From contig JAVYML010000002.1 in NCBI GenBank assembly GCA_038736355.1, positions 1 to 64,000 on the forward strand: a DNA stretch of 64,000 nucleotides. The letters run 5' to 3'. A program made the translations under genes and the position numbers. Under the pieces are notes generated by a model. That model ran no database searches and was not told the DNA's origin. It was given only the letters and a program-made list of their open reading frames with translations. This DNA is from Candidatus Hadarchaeales archaeon (GTDB lineage Archaea > Hadarchaeota > Hadarchaeia > Hadarchaeales > WYZ-LMO6). Below, one piece after another: positions 24,380-32,242 of the stretch (within the stretch, counting starts at the first letter, position 1; every line of letters starts with the position of its first letter).

Positions 24380-25578
24380 CCTCCCCAGTCCAGGAGCCTC
24401 CTCTCCCCTTCGATCCTCTTCAGCTCCGTTATGTCTTGGGTCACCTCCAGCGTACCCAGGTACTTCCCTTCTCTGTCCCTCACCGCGAAGTACCTGATGT
24501 AAATTAGGCGTCCGTCCTTCTGAATCCAGAACTCCGCTACGTCCCTTTCCCCCCTCCTGAAGGCCTCCAGAATCCTGTTGACCACGTGAACACTTTTCTG
24601 TGGGTGACAGAGCTGGACCTTCCTCCCCAAGACTGCCTTCGTCCTGACGAAGAAGCGTTTCTCCGGCTTGTTGAAGTACCTCACGGTATCGTCCTCTCCC
24701 ACGAAGGTGAGGTCCACGGGCAGGGTGTTCAGGATGGCTTCCACCTCACGCTCGGAGAGGGAACCCGTCTCGAACTGGAGCAGGTTTACCTCTTTCTCCT
24801 CGACCTTTCCCTCCTCCGCGGGCACCGGTGACAGCGGAGGGGTGAAGCAGCAGTAACCTATCTCATCGAAGCCTCTCCTCACCTCCCGCCACTCCTCAGG
24901 GGTGATGACCCGGAGGGCGGAGGGGAAGAGGATGCGGTTCTCCTTGAGGATGTGGCCCTGGAGGAGGCGGTCCAGCGAAAGCACGCGTTCCTCCAGCCTC
25001 TTCTTGAACTCCCCAAAATCCATCGCCGGGCCCTCCTGAAGGAGGCCGTGAAGCTCCTTTTTCTCCCTGCGGAGCTGGTCGTGCTCCATCCACATGATGG
25101 CCGGAGGCTCGGTTATCCCGTGCTTCTCCAGCATCGGGAAGAGCACATTCTCCTCCCTCAGATAATGCTTCTCGGCCTCCAGCAGTTCCTCCGAAAGCTT
25201 GAGCATGGTGGAGAGCTCCCCTTCCGCAGAGGGGGGTCCCCCCGCCTCCGCGATTCTGCTCACCCCCTCCTTCATCTTCCCCATTCTCTTCTGCAGCTCC
25301 TCGTGCTCCCCCATCAAGATTTCCAGAGGATTGCCTGGAGGAACCTCGACCCTCTGCCTTTCCAGCTGCTCCCTGAAAACCTCCAAGTGCACCTCGCACA
25401 GCCTGCGGATTTCCTCCCTGGGAAAGCCTTCCTGCACGAGTTCCTGCTCCACCCTTGCGATCTCTAATGGGCTCACCCCCTCCAGTACCTTCTTAAAGTT
25501 CTCCTTGACCTCCGCGGGGGAGGCGCCGGCGTGCAGCCGCCTGAGGAGCTCCCTCAGGGCTTCCTTCCTCTCCTCCAT
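24376..25578 (-). CDS. DUF438-hemerythrin-PAS protein
   Basis: A 400-residue protein with three parts: an N-terminal DUF438 domain (residues 1-75, EALRELLRRLHAGASPAEVKENFKKVL), a hemerythrin-like four-helix domain (about 85-225) with iron-ligand candidates in GEHEEL, EKHYLREENVLFPMLEKHG, WMEHDQL and GHILKENRILFP, and a C-terminal PAS domain (about 275-390) with RTKAVLGRKVQLCHPQKS. Proteins of this arrangement are thought to sense oxygen, nitric oxide or redox state. There is no kinase or HTH output. It abuts moaA directly. Confidence 0.9.
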   Translation of the reverse strand: MEERKEALRELLRRLHAGASPAEVKENFKKVLEGVSPLEIARVEQELVQEGFPREEIRRLCEVHLEVFREQLERQRVEVPPGNPLEILMGEHEELQKRMGKMKEGVSRIAEAGGPPSAEGELSTMLKLSEELLEAEKHYLREENVLFPMLEKHGITEPPAIMWMEHDQLRREKKELHGLLQEGPAMDFGEFKKRLEERVLSLDRLLQGHILKENRILFPSALRVITPEEWREVRRGFDEIGYCCFTPPLSPVPAEEGKVEEKEVNLLQFETGSLSEREVEAILNTLPVDLTFVGEDDTVRYFNKPEKRFFVRTKAVLGRKVQLCHPQKSVHVVNRILEAFRRGERDVAEFWIQKDGRLIYIRYFAVRDREGKYLGTLEVTQDITELKRIEGERRLLDWGG

Positions 25579-26532
25579 CTATCTCCCCTCTCCTCCCATT
25601 CTTCGGAAGATGATAAATCCCTGCCTGACCATCCCGAAGTATGGCCTCCTCCTCCTCACCGCCAGCTCGAAGGCCTCCCTCACCCCATCCTCCTTTCCCT
25701 CCCTCAGGGGAGAGAGCACGTCTACCAGGTTGTCGTTCCTCATGAGGCAAGGCTTGAGATAGCCATCGTGGGTTAGCCTGAGGCGGGTGCAGTGGAGGCA
25801 GAACTCGGAGTTGTGCATGGGCCTCACCACCTCCACCTCCACCCCGTCCAACTCGTAAACCCTCCTCGCGTGCAGTTCCTTTCTCACCTTCACCCTCCCC
25901 CTCTCCTTCAGCCTCTCCTCTATCCCCGATAGGTCCACGTGGAACCTCTCGTAAATCTCGGGGGGGTCGGTGGGGAGGCGGATGAGTTCGAGCAACTGTA
26001 GCTTTAAACCCATCCTCCTGGCGAACTCCACCATCCCCTCCACCTCTTCCTCGTTGATCCCCCTGAGCAGGAGCATGTTGAGTTTTACGGGATGCAGCCC
26101 GGCATCCAGGGCTGCCCTTATCCCATCCAGAACCCCGTCGAGGGCCCTCACGCCCGTGAGTTTGGCATACTTCTCCGGGTTCAGGGTATCCAAGCTTACG
26201 TTCACCCTCTTCAATCCTGCCTCCGCGAGGCCCGAAGCCCTCTCCTTCAGTCCTATTCCGTTCGTCACCATGGAAACCTCTTCCGAGGAGGAAGAAACTT
26301 CCCTCACTATCTCTTCCAAATCCTGGCGCAGGAGGGGCTCCCCACCCGTGAGTTTAACCTTTCCCATCCCCAGACCACAAGCCACCTCCGCTATCCTCCC
26401 TATCTCCCACGCCTCCATCCTCCTCCCACCTCCCTCCAGACCTTCCCTGTGGCAGTAAAAGCAACTCAAGTTGCATTCCTCCGTGACGGAAATCCTCAAG
26501 CTCTTCAAGGGCCTGCCAAACCCGTCTTCCAT
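25579..26532 (-). CDS. moaA: GTP 3',8-cyclase MoaA
   Basis: The radical SAM enzyme that starts molybdopterin synthesis from GTP. The 317-residue protein has the N-terminal cluster motif CNLSCFYCH (residues 19-27), KLTGGEPLLR, and the C-terminal second-cluster cysteines in CLHCTRLRLTHDGYLKPC. It lies in the operon moeA-mobB-moaA and abuts the DUF438 gene. Confidence 0.96.
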   Translation of the reverse strand: MEDGFGRPLKSLRISVTEECNLSCFYCHREGLEGGGRRMEAWEIGRIAEVACGLGMGKVKLTGGEPLLRQDLEEIVREVSSSSEEVSMVTNGIGLKERASGLAEAGLKRVNVSLDTLNPEKYAKLTGVRALDGVLDGIRAALDAGLHPVKLNMLLLRGINEEEVEGMVEFARRMGLKLQLLELIRLPTDPPEIYERFHVDLSGIEERLKERGRVKVRKELHARRVYELDGVEVEVVRPMHNSEFCLHCTRLRLTHDGYLKPCLMRNDNLVDVLSPLREGKEDGVREAFELAVRRRRPYFGMVRQGFIIFRRMGGEGR

Positions 26533-26533
26533 C

Positions 26534-27256
26534 TCACCCCCTCCTTATCCTCAGTTCCACCTCCCTCCCCCTTCCCCCCTTGAGGGAGGAAAGCATGCCG
26601 AGAATGGTTCTGGAGACGATTCTCCTCACGAAGGGATTGAGGGGGACTCTCTTCCCATCCACCCAAAGCTCCACCCCTCCCATCAAGGCCGCACACTCCC
26701 TCCTTCCCTTCCTACCCGAAGCGGCTGCCCGTAAGAACTCCCTGCAGGTCCCAAAACCGCACTCCCCACAGTCAAGACCACCCGTGGGAGTGGTGGCCCT
26801 CTCCACCACCAAGTCCGCCAACCGACGGTAAGCCCCAAAGGGGAAAACGGGCTTTCCCTTCACCCCACATCCCACGAAGGCTGCGGTGAAGTCGTCGTCC
26901 AGTTCCTCCGCCTCCCCCTCCCTCCTGGCCACCATCACCTTCACCACCTCCTCCCTTTTGAAACCTTCCAAGATGACGAAATCCAGCCCCCTCAGGGAAA
27001 GCAGGACCTCCCTCAGCTCAGGTTTTCCCTTCCTCTCCCTGACCGCCACCTCCCTCTCACCCACCGCCACTACCACCTCGCTTCCCGCCTCCCCATGCTT
27101 CCAAGTATCCGTTCCCACCCTATCCATCGAATGCTTGGAGAGATGCTTCACCGTTCCCACCCTGTACCCCCTCCCCACCAGCTCCCTTACCAGTCCCACC
27201 ACCACTTCCGTCTTACCACTGTCCTTGTATCCACCCACTCCCAGCACCCTGAACAT
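26534..27256 (-). CDS. mobB: MobB-like GTPase fused to an iron-sulfur cluster domain
   Basis: Residues 1-165 are MobB: P-loop GVGGYKDSGKTEVV, VGTVKHLSKHS and DFVILEGFKREEVVKVMVAR, a nucleotide-binding helper for molybdopterin guanine dinucleotide formation. Residues about 175-205 carry CGECGFGTCREFLRAAASGRKGRREC, the four-cysteine pattern of a [4Fe-4S] domain like that in CO dehydrogenase/acetyl-CoA synthase subunits. I use the second ATG at 27256; the first (27259) overlaps the moeA stop. The longer open frame to 27412 runs through moeA and is not used. Confidence 0.88.
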   Translation of the reverse strand: MFRVLGVGGYKDSGKTEVVVGLVRELVGRGYRVGTVKHLSKHSMDRVGTDTWKHGEAGSEVVVAVGEREVAVRERKGKPELREVLLSLRGLDFVILEGFKREEVVKVMVARREGEAEELDDDFTAAFVGCGVKGKPVFPFGAYRRLADLVVERATTPTGGLDCGECGFGTCREFLRAAASGRKGRRECAALMGGVELWVDGKRVPLNPFVRRIVSRTILGMLSSLKGGRGREVELRIRRG

Positions 27257-28479
27257 CATCCACCTCCGAAGAGGAAGACCTCCACTTCCTCCCCCTTTTC
27301 CAGTCTTTCCCTTTCCCTGGGGATACGGAAATACCCATCCACCTCCAGGAGAGAAGTGATGGCCCCCGATCCCTTCCTCACCACTTCCGCCCACCATCCC
27401 CCGTCCTTCCATCTGAGCCTCACCGGGACCAACTCCTCCCTTCCCCTCGCCTTTTCCATTCCTTCCGAGAGTCTCGCCCGGAGGGAGAGGAGGGGTGGTT
27501 CGGGAAGACCGCCCATCCTCCTGAGATAGGGCTCCACCAACAGATGGAAGACCAGGAGGGCGGAGAGGGGATAGCCAGGCAGGCCGAAGAGGGGCTTGTT
27601 CCCCACTAGGGCGAAGAAGGTGGGCTTTCCCGGTTTGAGGGCCAGACCGTGAAAGAGAAGCCTCCCCATCTCCCCTACCACCGAAGGAACCAAATCCCTC
27701 TCTCCCTCGGAGGAACCTCCAGTCACCAAGAGGACCTCACAGGAGGAAATCCCTTCCCTTATCTTTTCCCTGAGATCCTCCGGTCTATCCCTAGCCACTC
27801 CCAACCAAAGGGGAAGACAGCCACAGGAACTCAGGGCAGAGCAGAGCATGGGGCCGTTGGAGTTGAATATCTTCCCCCTCCCCAGTTTTCTCCCCGGTTC
27901 CTCCAGTTCATCACCCGTGACCAGCACCCCCACCTTCGGCCTAGCGTAAACCCTTACCCTTCCCACCCCGGCTGCCGCCAGGGCCCCAATTTCCCTGCAC
28001 GTGAGGATACGGCCTGGGTCGAGGAGGAGGTCCCCCTTCCTCCTTTCCGTCCCCCTCTTCCACACGTTTTCCCCCGGAGAGACGGGACGGTAGATCTTTA
28101 CCCCTTCCCCCTCCTCCGCGGTGTATTCCACCATCACCACCGCATCCGCACCCGGGGGGAGGGGTGCCCCCGTCGCCACGCGCACACATCCTCCCCTCTT
28201 CACTCCAACCGAAGGCCACTCACCCGCCTCCACCTTTCCCAGCCTCTTCAAGAAAACGGGGGAAGCCTCACCCGCCCCAAAGGTGTCCTCCGCCCTCACG
28301 GCGTAACCATCGTAAAGGGCCCTGTCGAAAGGTGGAAGGTCCACCCCACACCTCACCCTTTCCGCCAGAACCCTCCCAGTTGCCTCCCAAATCCCCACCT
28401 CCTCCACCCGTGGCGAAGGCTTCCATTCCCTTTCCAGCCTCCTCTTGGCTTCCTCCAATCCTATTACCTTCTTGACCAT
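27256..28479 (-). CDS. moeA: Molybdopterin molybdenumtransferase MoeA
   Basis: Inserts molybdenum or tungsten into adenylated molybdopterin. The 407-residue protein shows the MoeA signatures PPFDRALYDGYAVRAEDT, VATGAPLPPGADAVVMVE, GVLVTGDEL, NSNGPML, LLVTGGSSEGERD, KPGKPTFFAL and GLPGYPLSALLVF. A tungsten or molybdenum enzyme is therefore expected elsewhere in the genome. Its start overlaps the glycosyltransferase stop by 16 bases. Confidence 0.96.
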   Translation of the reverse strand: MVKKVIGLEEAKRRLEREWKPSPRVEEVGIWEATGRVLAERVRCGVDLPPFDRALYDGYAVRAEDTFGAGEASPVFLKRLGKVEAGEWPSVGVKRGGCVRVATGAPLPPGADAVVMVEYTAEEGEGVKIYRPVSPGENVWKRGTERRKGDLLLDPGRILTCREIGALAAAGVGRVRVYARPKVGVLVTGDELEEPGRKLGRGKIFNSNGPMLCSALSSCGCLPLWLGVARDRPEDLREKIREGISSCEVLLVTGGSSEGERDLVPSVVGEMGRLLFHGLALKPGKPTFFALVGNKPLFGLPGYPLSALLVFHLLVEPYLRRMGGLPEPPLLSLRARLSEGMEKARGREELVPVRLRWKDGGWWAEVVRKGSGAITSLLEVDGYFRIPRERERLEKGEEVEVFLFGGG

Positions 28480-29141
28480 TCCCTTGCCTCCTGGGCGAGC
28501 AGGGAGAGGAAAATCCTGAAGCCGCTCAGGATGGTCGTACCCTTGGCCTTGCTGTACTCATGGTAGAAACACTTGACGGGGACCTCTCTCACCCTCCATC
28601 CCTTCTTCGAGGCCTGGAGGATGAACTCGGAAGAGACGGCATATCTGTTGCTCTCGATCTCCAGTTCCCCAAGTGCCTTCCTGGAAAATCCCCTATTCCC
28701 CGACTGTGAATCCGTGAAGATCCCGCTCAGCAGAAAGGTTAGAACGTCGAGCAAAAAATTGCCGAGGCGCTTGTTCAGGGGAATTCCCACACTCCTCCTC
28801 TTACCCACCACGAAATCCGCCCCTTCCAGGGCCTCCACGATCTTCTCCACGGAATCGGGATCATGCTGCCCATCCGCATCGAAGGTTACCGCTGCCTTTG
28901 CCCCCCTCCTGAAGGCCTCCCTGAGACCCGTACGCAGGGCAGCCCCCAATCCCGAGTTCACCTCGTGTCTGATCACCACGGCTCCAGCCTCTCTGGCCAC
29001 TTTCCCCGTGGCATCGCTCGAACCATCGTCCACTACCAACAGGTTCTTCCATCCCCTCTTCTTCAGTTCCTCCAAAACCCTACCCACGGATCTTTCCTCG
29101 TTGTAGGCGGGTATGACTATCCAAACCTCTTCTTTCCTCAT
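28464..29141 (-). CDS. Family 2 glycosyltransferase (dolichyl-phosphate mannose synthase-like)
   Basis: A 225-residue GT-A glycosyltransferase with VIPAYNEERSVGRVLEEL (residues 9-26), DDGSSDAT and the metal-binding FDADGQHDP, closely following the pattern of dolichol-phosphate mannose or glucose synthases. It lacks the C-terminal membrane segment found in some homologues. It probably charges a lipid carrier for surface glycans or N-glycosylation. It is the first gene of the six-gene leftward operon; about 240 bases of non-coding DNA lie upstream. Confidence 0.88.
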   Translation of the reverse strand: MRKEEVWIVIPAYNEERSVGRVLEELKKRGWKNLLVVDDGSSDATGKVAREAGAVVIRHEVNSGLGAALRTGLREAFRRGAKAAVTFDADGQHDPDSVEKIVEALEGADFVVGKRRSVGIPLNKRLGNFLLDVLTFLLSGIFTDSQSGNRGFSRKALGELEIESNRYAVSSEFILQASKKGWRVREVPVKCFYHEYSKAKGTTILSGFRIFLSLLAQEAREWSRR

Positions 29142-29325
29142 TTACCCGCAACCCCCCTTTCCCCATCAAGGAAAGGAATGCGAAACAGCATGCTTGGGAA
29201 GAGAACAAAACGAAGCCCAAACGAGGGACCATGCCCTTTCATCTTCTCTCCTGGCCTCAGGGAAGTAAAAGCCTTGCATCAAAGGTTAGCAATCTCAATC
29301 CTTTTTGAAGAGAGGTGGTGACTTT

Positions 29326-29368
29326 ACCCAGTCCCCTCGCCAAAAACTAAAGGGACTCTAGACTGGGT
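29326..29368. terminator. Candidate hairpin between the PH-domain and glycosyltransferase genes
   Basis: ACCCAGT (29326-29332) pairs with ACTGGGT (29362-29368), with an inner CCC/GGG extension and an overlapping AGTCCC/GGGACT alternative. It lies just past the stop of the leftward PH-domain gene and its loop contains a T-rich run on that strand. It could mark transcript termination. The rest of the 29142-29379 gap shows no gene. Confidence 0.35.
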
Positions 29369-29379
29369 TAAGACTCTTC

Positions 29380-29958
29380 TCATCTCCCCCGCTCCAGCAA
29401 CTCCCTAATTTTCACCAGTTCTTCCACTATTCTACCCGAATCCCCAAACAAAGGTCTTCCCCTCACCCTTCTCAACACTTCTTCCTTGATCTCCCTGAAG
29501 TTGGAGAGATGGATAAGGGAAGCCTCCGCTCTCCTGGTGCCCGGACCTCCCCCACCTCCTGCCTGGCCCGTGTAACCAGCCGTGTAGATGTCCACGGAGC
29601 CTATGCCCAACCTCCTGGAGAGGGGACCCTGAACGGTATCCACGCTCATCACCCTGGCATAGGGAACTGTGTGTTCCATCTTCCACCACACACCCTTTCT
29701 CACCCTCACCTCCTCCTCCCTCAGCTCGTACCTAAGGGAGGAATAGTATCTTGGGATCCAGTAGAGCACGAGGGTCGTTGCAAGAAAAAGGGGCACGAAG
29801 TAAAGGGAGAAGAAGAGCAGGAAATAGAGAGTTCCGTACTTCAGGATGAGGAGGGAGAGACCCAGACCCAGCAGGAGTAAGGGCAACAGGACCAACAAAA
29901 GGTAGAGATGGTAAAGCCTTTTCATGTTGGGGTGGGGACCGAATTCCTTATCCGCCAT
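29380..29958 (-). CDS. Membrane protein with bacterial PH domain (YdbS-like)
   Basis: A 192-residue protein with two adjacent transmembrane helices (about residues 12-35 and 40-65), then a bPH2/DUF304 domain (about 75-165) recognisable by YELREEEVRVRKGVWWKMEHTVPYARVMSVDTVQGPLSRRLGIGSVDIYTAG. A glycine-rich loop (about residues 130-137) interrupts the last strands. The function of this family is not established; membrane-bound scaffold roles are suspected. It stands alone. Confidence 0.85.
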   Translation of the reverse strand: MADKEFGPHPNMKRLYHLYLLLVLLPLLLLGLGLSLLILKYGTLYFLLFFSLYFVPLFLATTLVLYWIPRYYSSLRYELREEEVRVRKGVWWKMEHTVPYARVMSVDTVQGPLSRRLGIGSVDIYTAGYTGQAGGGGGPGTRRAEASLIHLSNFREIKEEVLRRVRGRPLFGDSGRIVEELVKIRELLERGR

Positions 29959-30030
29959 TCTCTTCTTTTAGGCCCCTCGAGTAAAAGCTTTACACCAAAG
30001 GATAATAATGAAGTTTCCCATTCTTCTCCG

Positions 30031-30441
30031 ATGAAGGTCTGGTACAGCGAAATAACCTTCTCCACGAGGAGGAAGAGCGAAGTGGTGGACCTCACCGATC
30101 AAATCCTCCAGGAAGTTCGGAAGTCTGGAATAAAGAACGGCCTGCTCGTGGTGAACCTTCCCCACGCCACCGCCTCCCTCACGCTCAACGAAGGGGAGAG
30201 CGGTTTGAAACACGATCTCCTGAAGAAGCTGGATGAACTCATCCCTCCCGTAGGGAATTATGAGCACGATAGGATAGACGACAATGCCCATGCCCACCTG
30301 AAATCTGCCCTGTTGGGTACCTGTAAGGTGCTCCCCGTGGTGGAGGGGAGGGTCGTGAGGGGCACCTGGCAGAACTTCCTAGTAATAGAGGAAGACGGCC
30401 CCAGGACTAGGAGGCTCTCCGTCTTCCTGATGGGTGAGTGA
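30031..30441 (+). CDS. YjbQ family protein (UPF0047)
   Basis: A 136-residue member of the YjbQ family, some of which have weak thiamine-phosphate synthase activity. The family pattern is clear: the conserved asparagine in TLNEGESGL, then NYEHDRIDDNAHAHLKSALLG and WQNFLVIEEDGPRTRRLSVFLMG. The His and Asp residues probably bind a metal. The start is the ATG at 30031, since the longer frame overlaps the divergent PH gene. It begins an operon with an exonuclease and a uracil-DNA glycosylase. Confidence 0.92.
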   Translation: MKVWYSEITFSTRRKSEVVDLTDQILQEVRKSGIKNGLLVVNLPHATASLTLNEGESGLKHDLLKKLDELIPPVGNYEHDRIDDNAHAHLKSALLGTCKVLPVVEGRVVRGTWQNFLVIEEDGPRTRRLSVFLMGE

Positions 30442-30984
30442 GTGCTCCTCTATCTGGACATAGAAACTTCATCCAAAACGGCTGACGAGGGTTCCATAGT
30501 AGCCCTTGGCATGCTGAAGGGGGAAAAACTCTCCGTAAAGTTCTGTGCCGATGAGGGGGAGGAGAAGGAGGCGCTGGAGGAGCTGGCTAAGGAACTGGAG
30601 GGATGTGAGGGGGTGGTTACTTGGTACGGTTCCGGTTTCGATCTTCCCTTCCTCACGGCCAGGGCCCTCCTCCTCGGAGTGGATCTCAGGAAGCTTCTCC
30701 TCCTCCCCTCCCTCGACCTCTATGTCTGGTGCAAACAGCACCTTCTCCTCTCGAGCTACCGTCTGGACTCGGTTGCCAAGTTCTTCGGTCTGAGCAGGAA
30801 GGTGGAATTCGAGGGAAGGGATGTCTCCACCCTCTTCAGGCTGGCCAAGAGGGGAGACCCTACCTCCAGGGAACTGATCCTCCAGCACTGTGCGGAGGAC
30901 CTGGAGCTCCTCAGGGAGGTACACAAGAGGATGGAGCAGTGGGTGGGGCATGGAAAGGAGACTGGAGGATCTGAAAAGGCTTGA
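30442..30984 (+). CDS. DEDD-family 3'-5' exonuclease-like protein
   Basis: A 180-residue ribonuclease H-fold protein with the exonuclease motifs LYLDIETSS (ExoI), GVVTWYGSGFDLPFLTARA (ExoII) and HCAEDLELL (ExoIII), resembling the stand-alone exonuclease domain of family B DNA polymerases. The GTG start follows the yjbQ stop immediately. Its last 35 bases overlap the uracil-DNA glycosylase gene, so a joint DNA-repair role is likely, although the substrate is inferred. Confidence 0.85.
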   Translation: MLLYLDIETSSKTADEGSIVALGMLKGEKLSVKFCADEGEEKEALEELAKELEGCEGVVTWYGSGFDLPFLTARALLLGVDLRKLLLLPSLDLYVWCKQHLLLSSYRLDSVAKFFGLSRKVEFEGRDVSTLFRLAKRGDPTSRELILQHCAEDLELLREVHKRMEQWVGHGKETGGSEKA

Positions 30985-31522
30985 AGCAGAGGTCTCCGAA
31001 TGCAGGAAGTGCGGACTCTGGAAAACCAGGACCCAAACCGTCTTTGGCTCCGGCCCTTCCCTTCCCAGACTGGTAGTGGTGGGGGAAGCCCCCGGTTCCC
31101 AGGAGGATAGGGAGGGCCTTCCCTTCGTTGGTGCCGCCGGAAAATTCCTCACTTCCCTTCTTCTCTCGGCTGGGGTGAAGAGGGAGGAAGTATACATCAC
31201 CAACGTGATCAAATGCCGCCCTCCAAACAACAGGACCCCCCTCCCGGAGGAGACGGAGGCCTGCAAACCCTACCTAGAGGAACAGCTGAAGATCCTGAAG
31301 CCAAAACTGGTAGTGGCACTGGGGAGGGTAGCGGCTTCGGTCCTTTTGGGGAGGCCCGTGGAGATGGCGAAAGAACATGGGAGGAAGGTGAAGTGCAGGT
31401 TCGCTGACCTGGATTTTTCCCTCTTCCTCACCTATCATCCAGCCGCAGGACTTTACAGCGGCAAAAACCGCTCCTCCCTCGAGGAGGACTTCAGGAAGCT
31501 TGGAAGGCTCCTCAGATCCTGA
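30950..31522 (+). CDS. udg: Uracil-DNA glycosylase, family 4 (Fe-S)
   Basis: Removes uracil from DNA, important where cytosine deaminates quickly at high temperature. The 190-residue enzyme has the cluster cysteines CRKCGL (17-22) and IKCRPPNNRTPLPEETEAC, motif A VVVGEAPGSQEDREGLPFVG and motif B TYHPAA. The ATG at 30950 lies inside the exonuclease gene, giving a 35-base overlap. Its end overlaps the convergent queC by 11 bases. Confidence 0.95.
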   Translation: MERRLEDLKRLEAEVSECRKCGLWKTRTQTVFGSGPSLPRLVVVGEAPGSQEDREGLPFVGAAGKFLTSLLLSAGVKREEVYITNVIKCRPPNNRTPLPEETEACKPYLEEQLKILKPKLVVALGRVAASVLLGRPVEMAKEHGRKVKCRFADLDFSLFLTYHPAAGLYSGKNRSSLEEDFRKLGRLLRS

Positions 31523-32195
31523 CCTCGTACTCCGTCCTATCCTCTATCCCTGCCCTCCTGAAGGCCTCCTTCCTGTTGAGACAGGATTCACACCTTCCAC
31601 AGTGCAGCCTTCCGCTCAGATAACAGCTCCAGGTCTCATAGATGAGATCTCCCATCACCCTGAAGCTGCGCCTCAAACACTCCACCTTGTCCATTCCCTC
31701 CTGGGCCGGCGAGGTGATCTCAACTAGCCTGTTGAAGTGTCCCACGGCTAGGGCCCCCGAGAGTAAAGAGGAGAAAAGGGGGGTGGTATCCGGGTACTTC
31801 ACCCATCCCGTCCTGCCATCCACTTCCGTATCGCTGAGTGTGGCACCGTAGAGGACCTTCTCCGCCCCCACCGTATGGGCGTAAGCCGTGGCGAGGGTGA
31901 GGAAGACCGCGTTGCGCAGTGGCACCACCACATCCGGCCGGTATTCCCCCTTGACTTCTACCCCCTCATCCGTGAGCTGGGTTCCCCTCCAGATCCCCTT
32001 CATGAACTCCATCTCCACCACCATGGGTTCGTGGAAGCCAAGCTTCCTACAGAGGGAGAGGGCGACCTCCACCTCCTTTTCCCCTTTCTGACCGTACCTG
32101 AAGATCATCGGATAAACTTCGTATCCCTTGGCCCCGTACTGGGAAGCAAAACCCGTACTGTCCATTCCCCCGCTGACCAAGGCCACTACTTTCAT
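31512..32195 (-). CDS. queC: 7-cyano-7-deazaguanine synthase QueC
   Basis: Makes preQ0, the precursor of archaeosine, the modified base at position 15 of archaeal tRNAs. The 227-residue protein has the PP-loop VALVSGGMDST (residues 4-14), VPLRNAVFLTLATAYA, GATLSDTE and a C-terminal zinc site CGRCESCLNRKEAF. The start at 32195 fits the family; the frame remains open for 14 more codons. It is divergent from gatD. Confidence 0.95.
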   Translation of the reverse strand: MKVVALVSGGMDSTGFASQYGAKGYEVYPMIFRYGQKGEKEVEVALSLCRKLGFHEPMVVEMEFMKGIWRGTQLTDEGVEVKGEYRPDVVVPLRNAVFLTLATAYAHTVGAEKVLYGATLSDTEVDGRTGWVKYPDTTPLFSSLLSGALAVGHFNRLVEITSPAQEGMDKVECLRRSFRVMGDLIYETWSCYLSGRLHCGRCESCLNRKEAFRRAGIEDRTEYEVRI

Positions 32196-32242
32196 CTCCC
32201 CTCCTTTTCCATGGGACTTAATATCCTTCCCCTCCAAGTTCG

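Noticed and set aside
27257-27412. Extended MobB reading frame inside moeA
   Set aside because: The extra 50 residues are glycine-rich and antisense-free but overlap moeA in another frame; MobB homology begins at the ATG near 27256.
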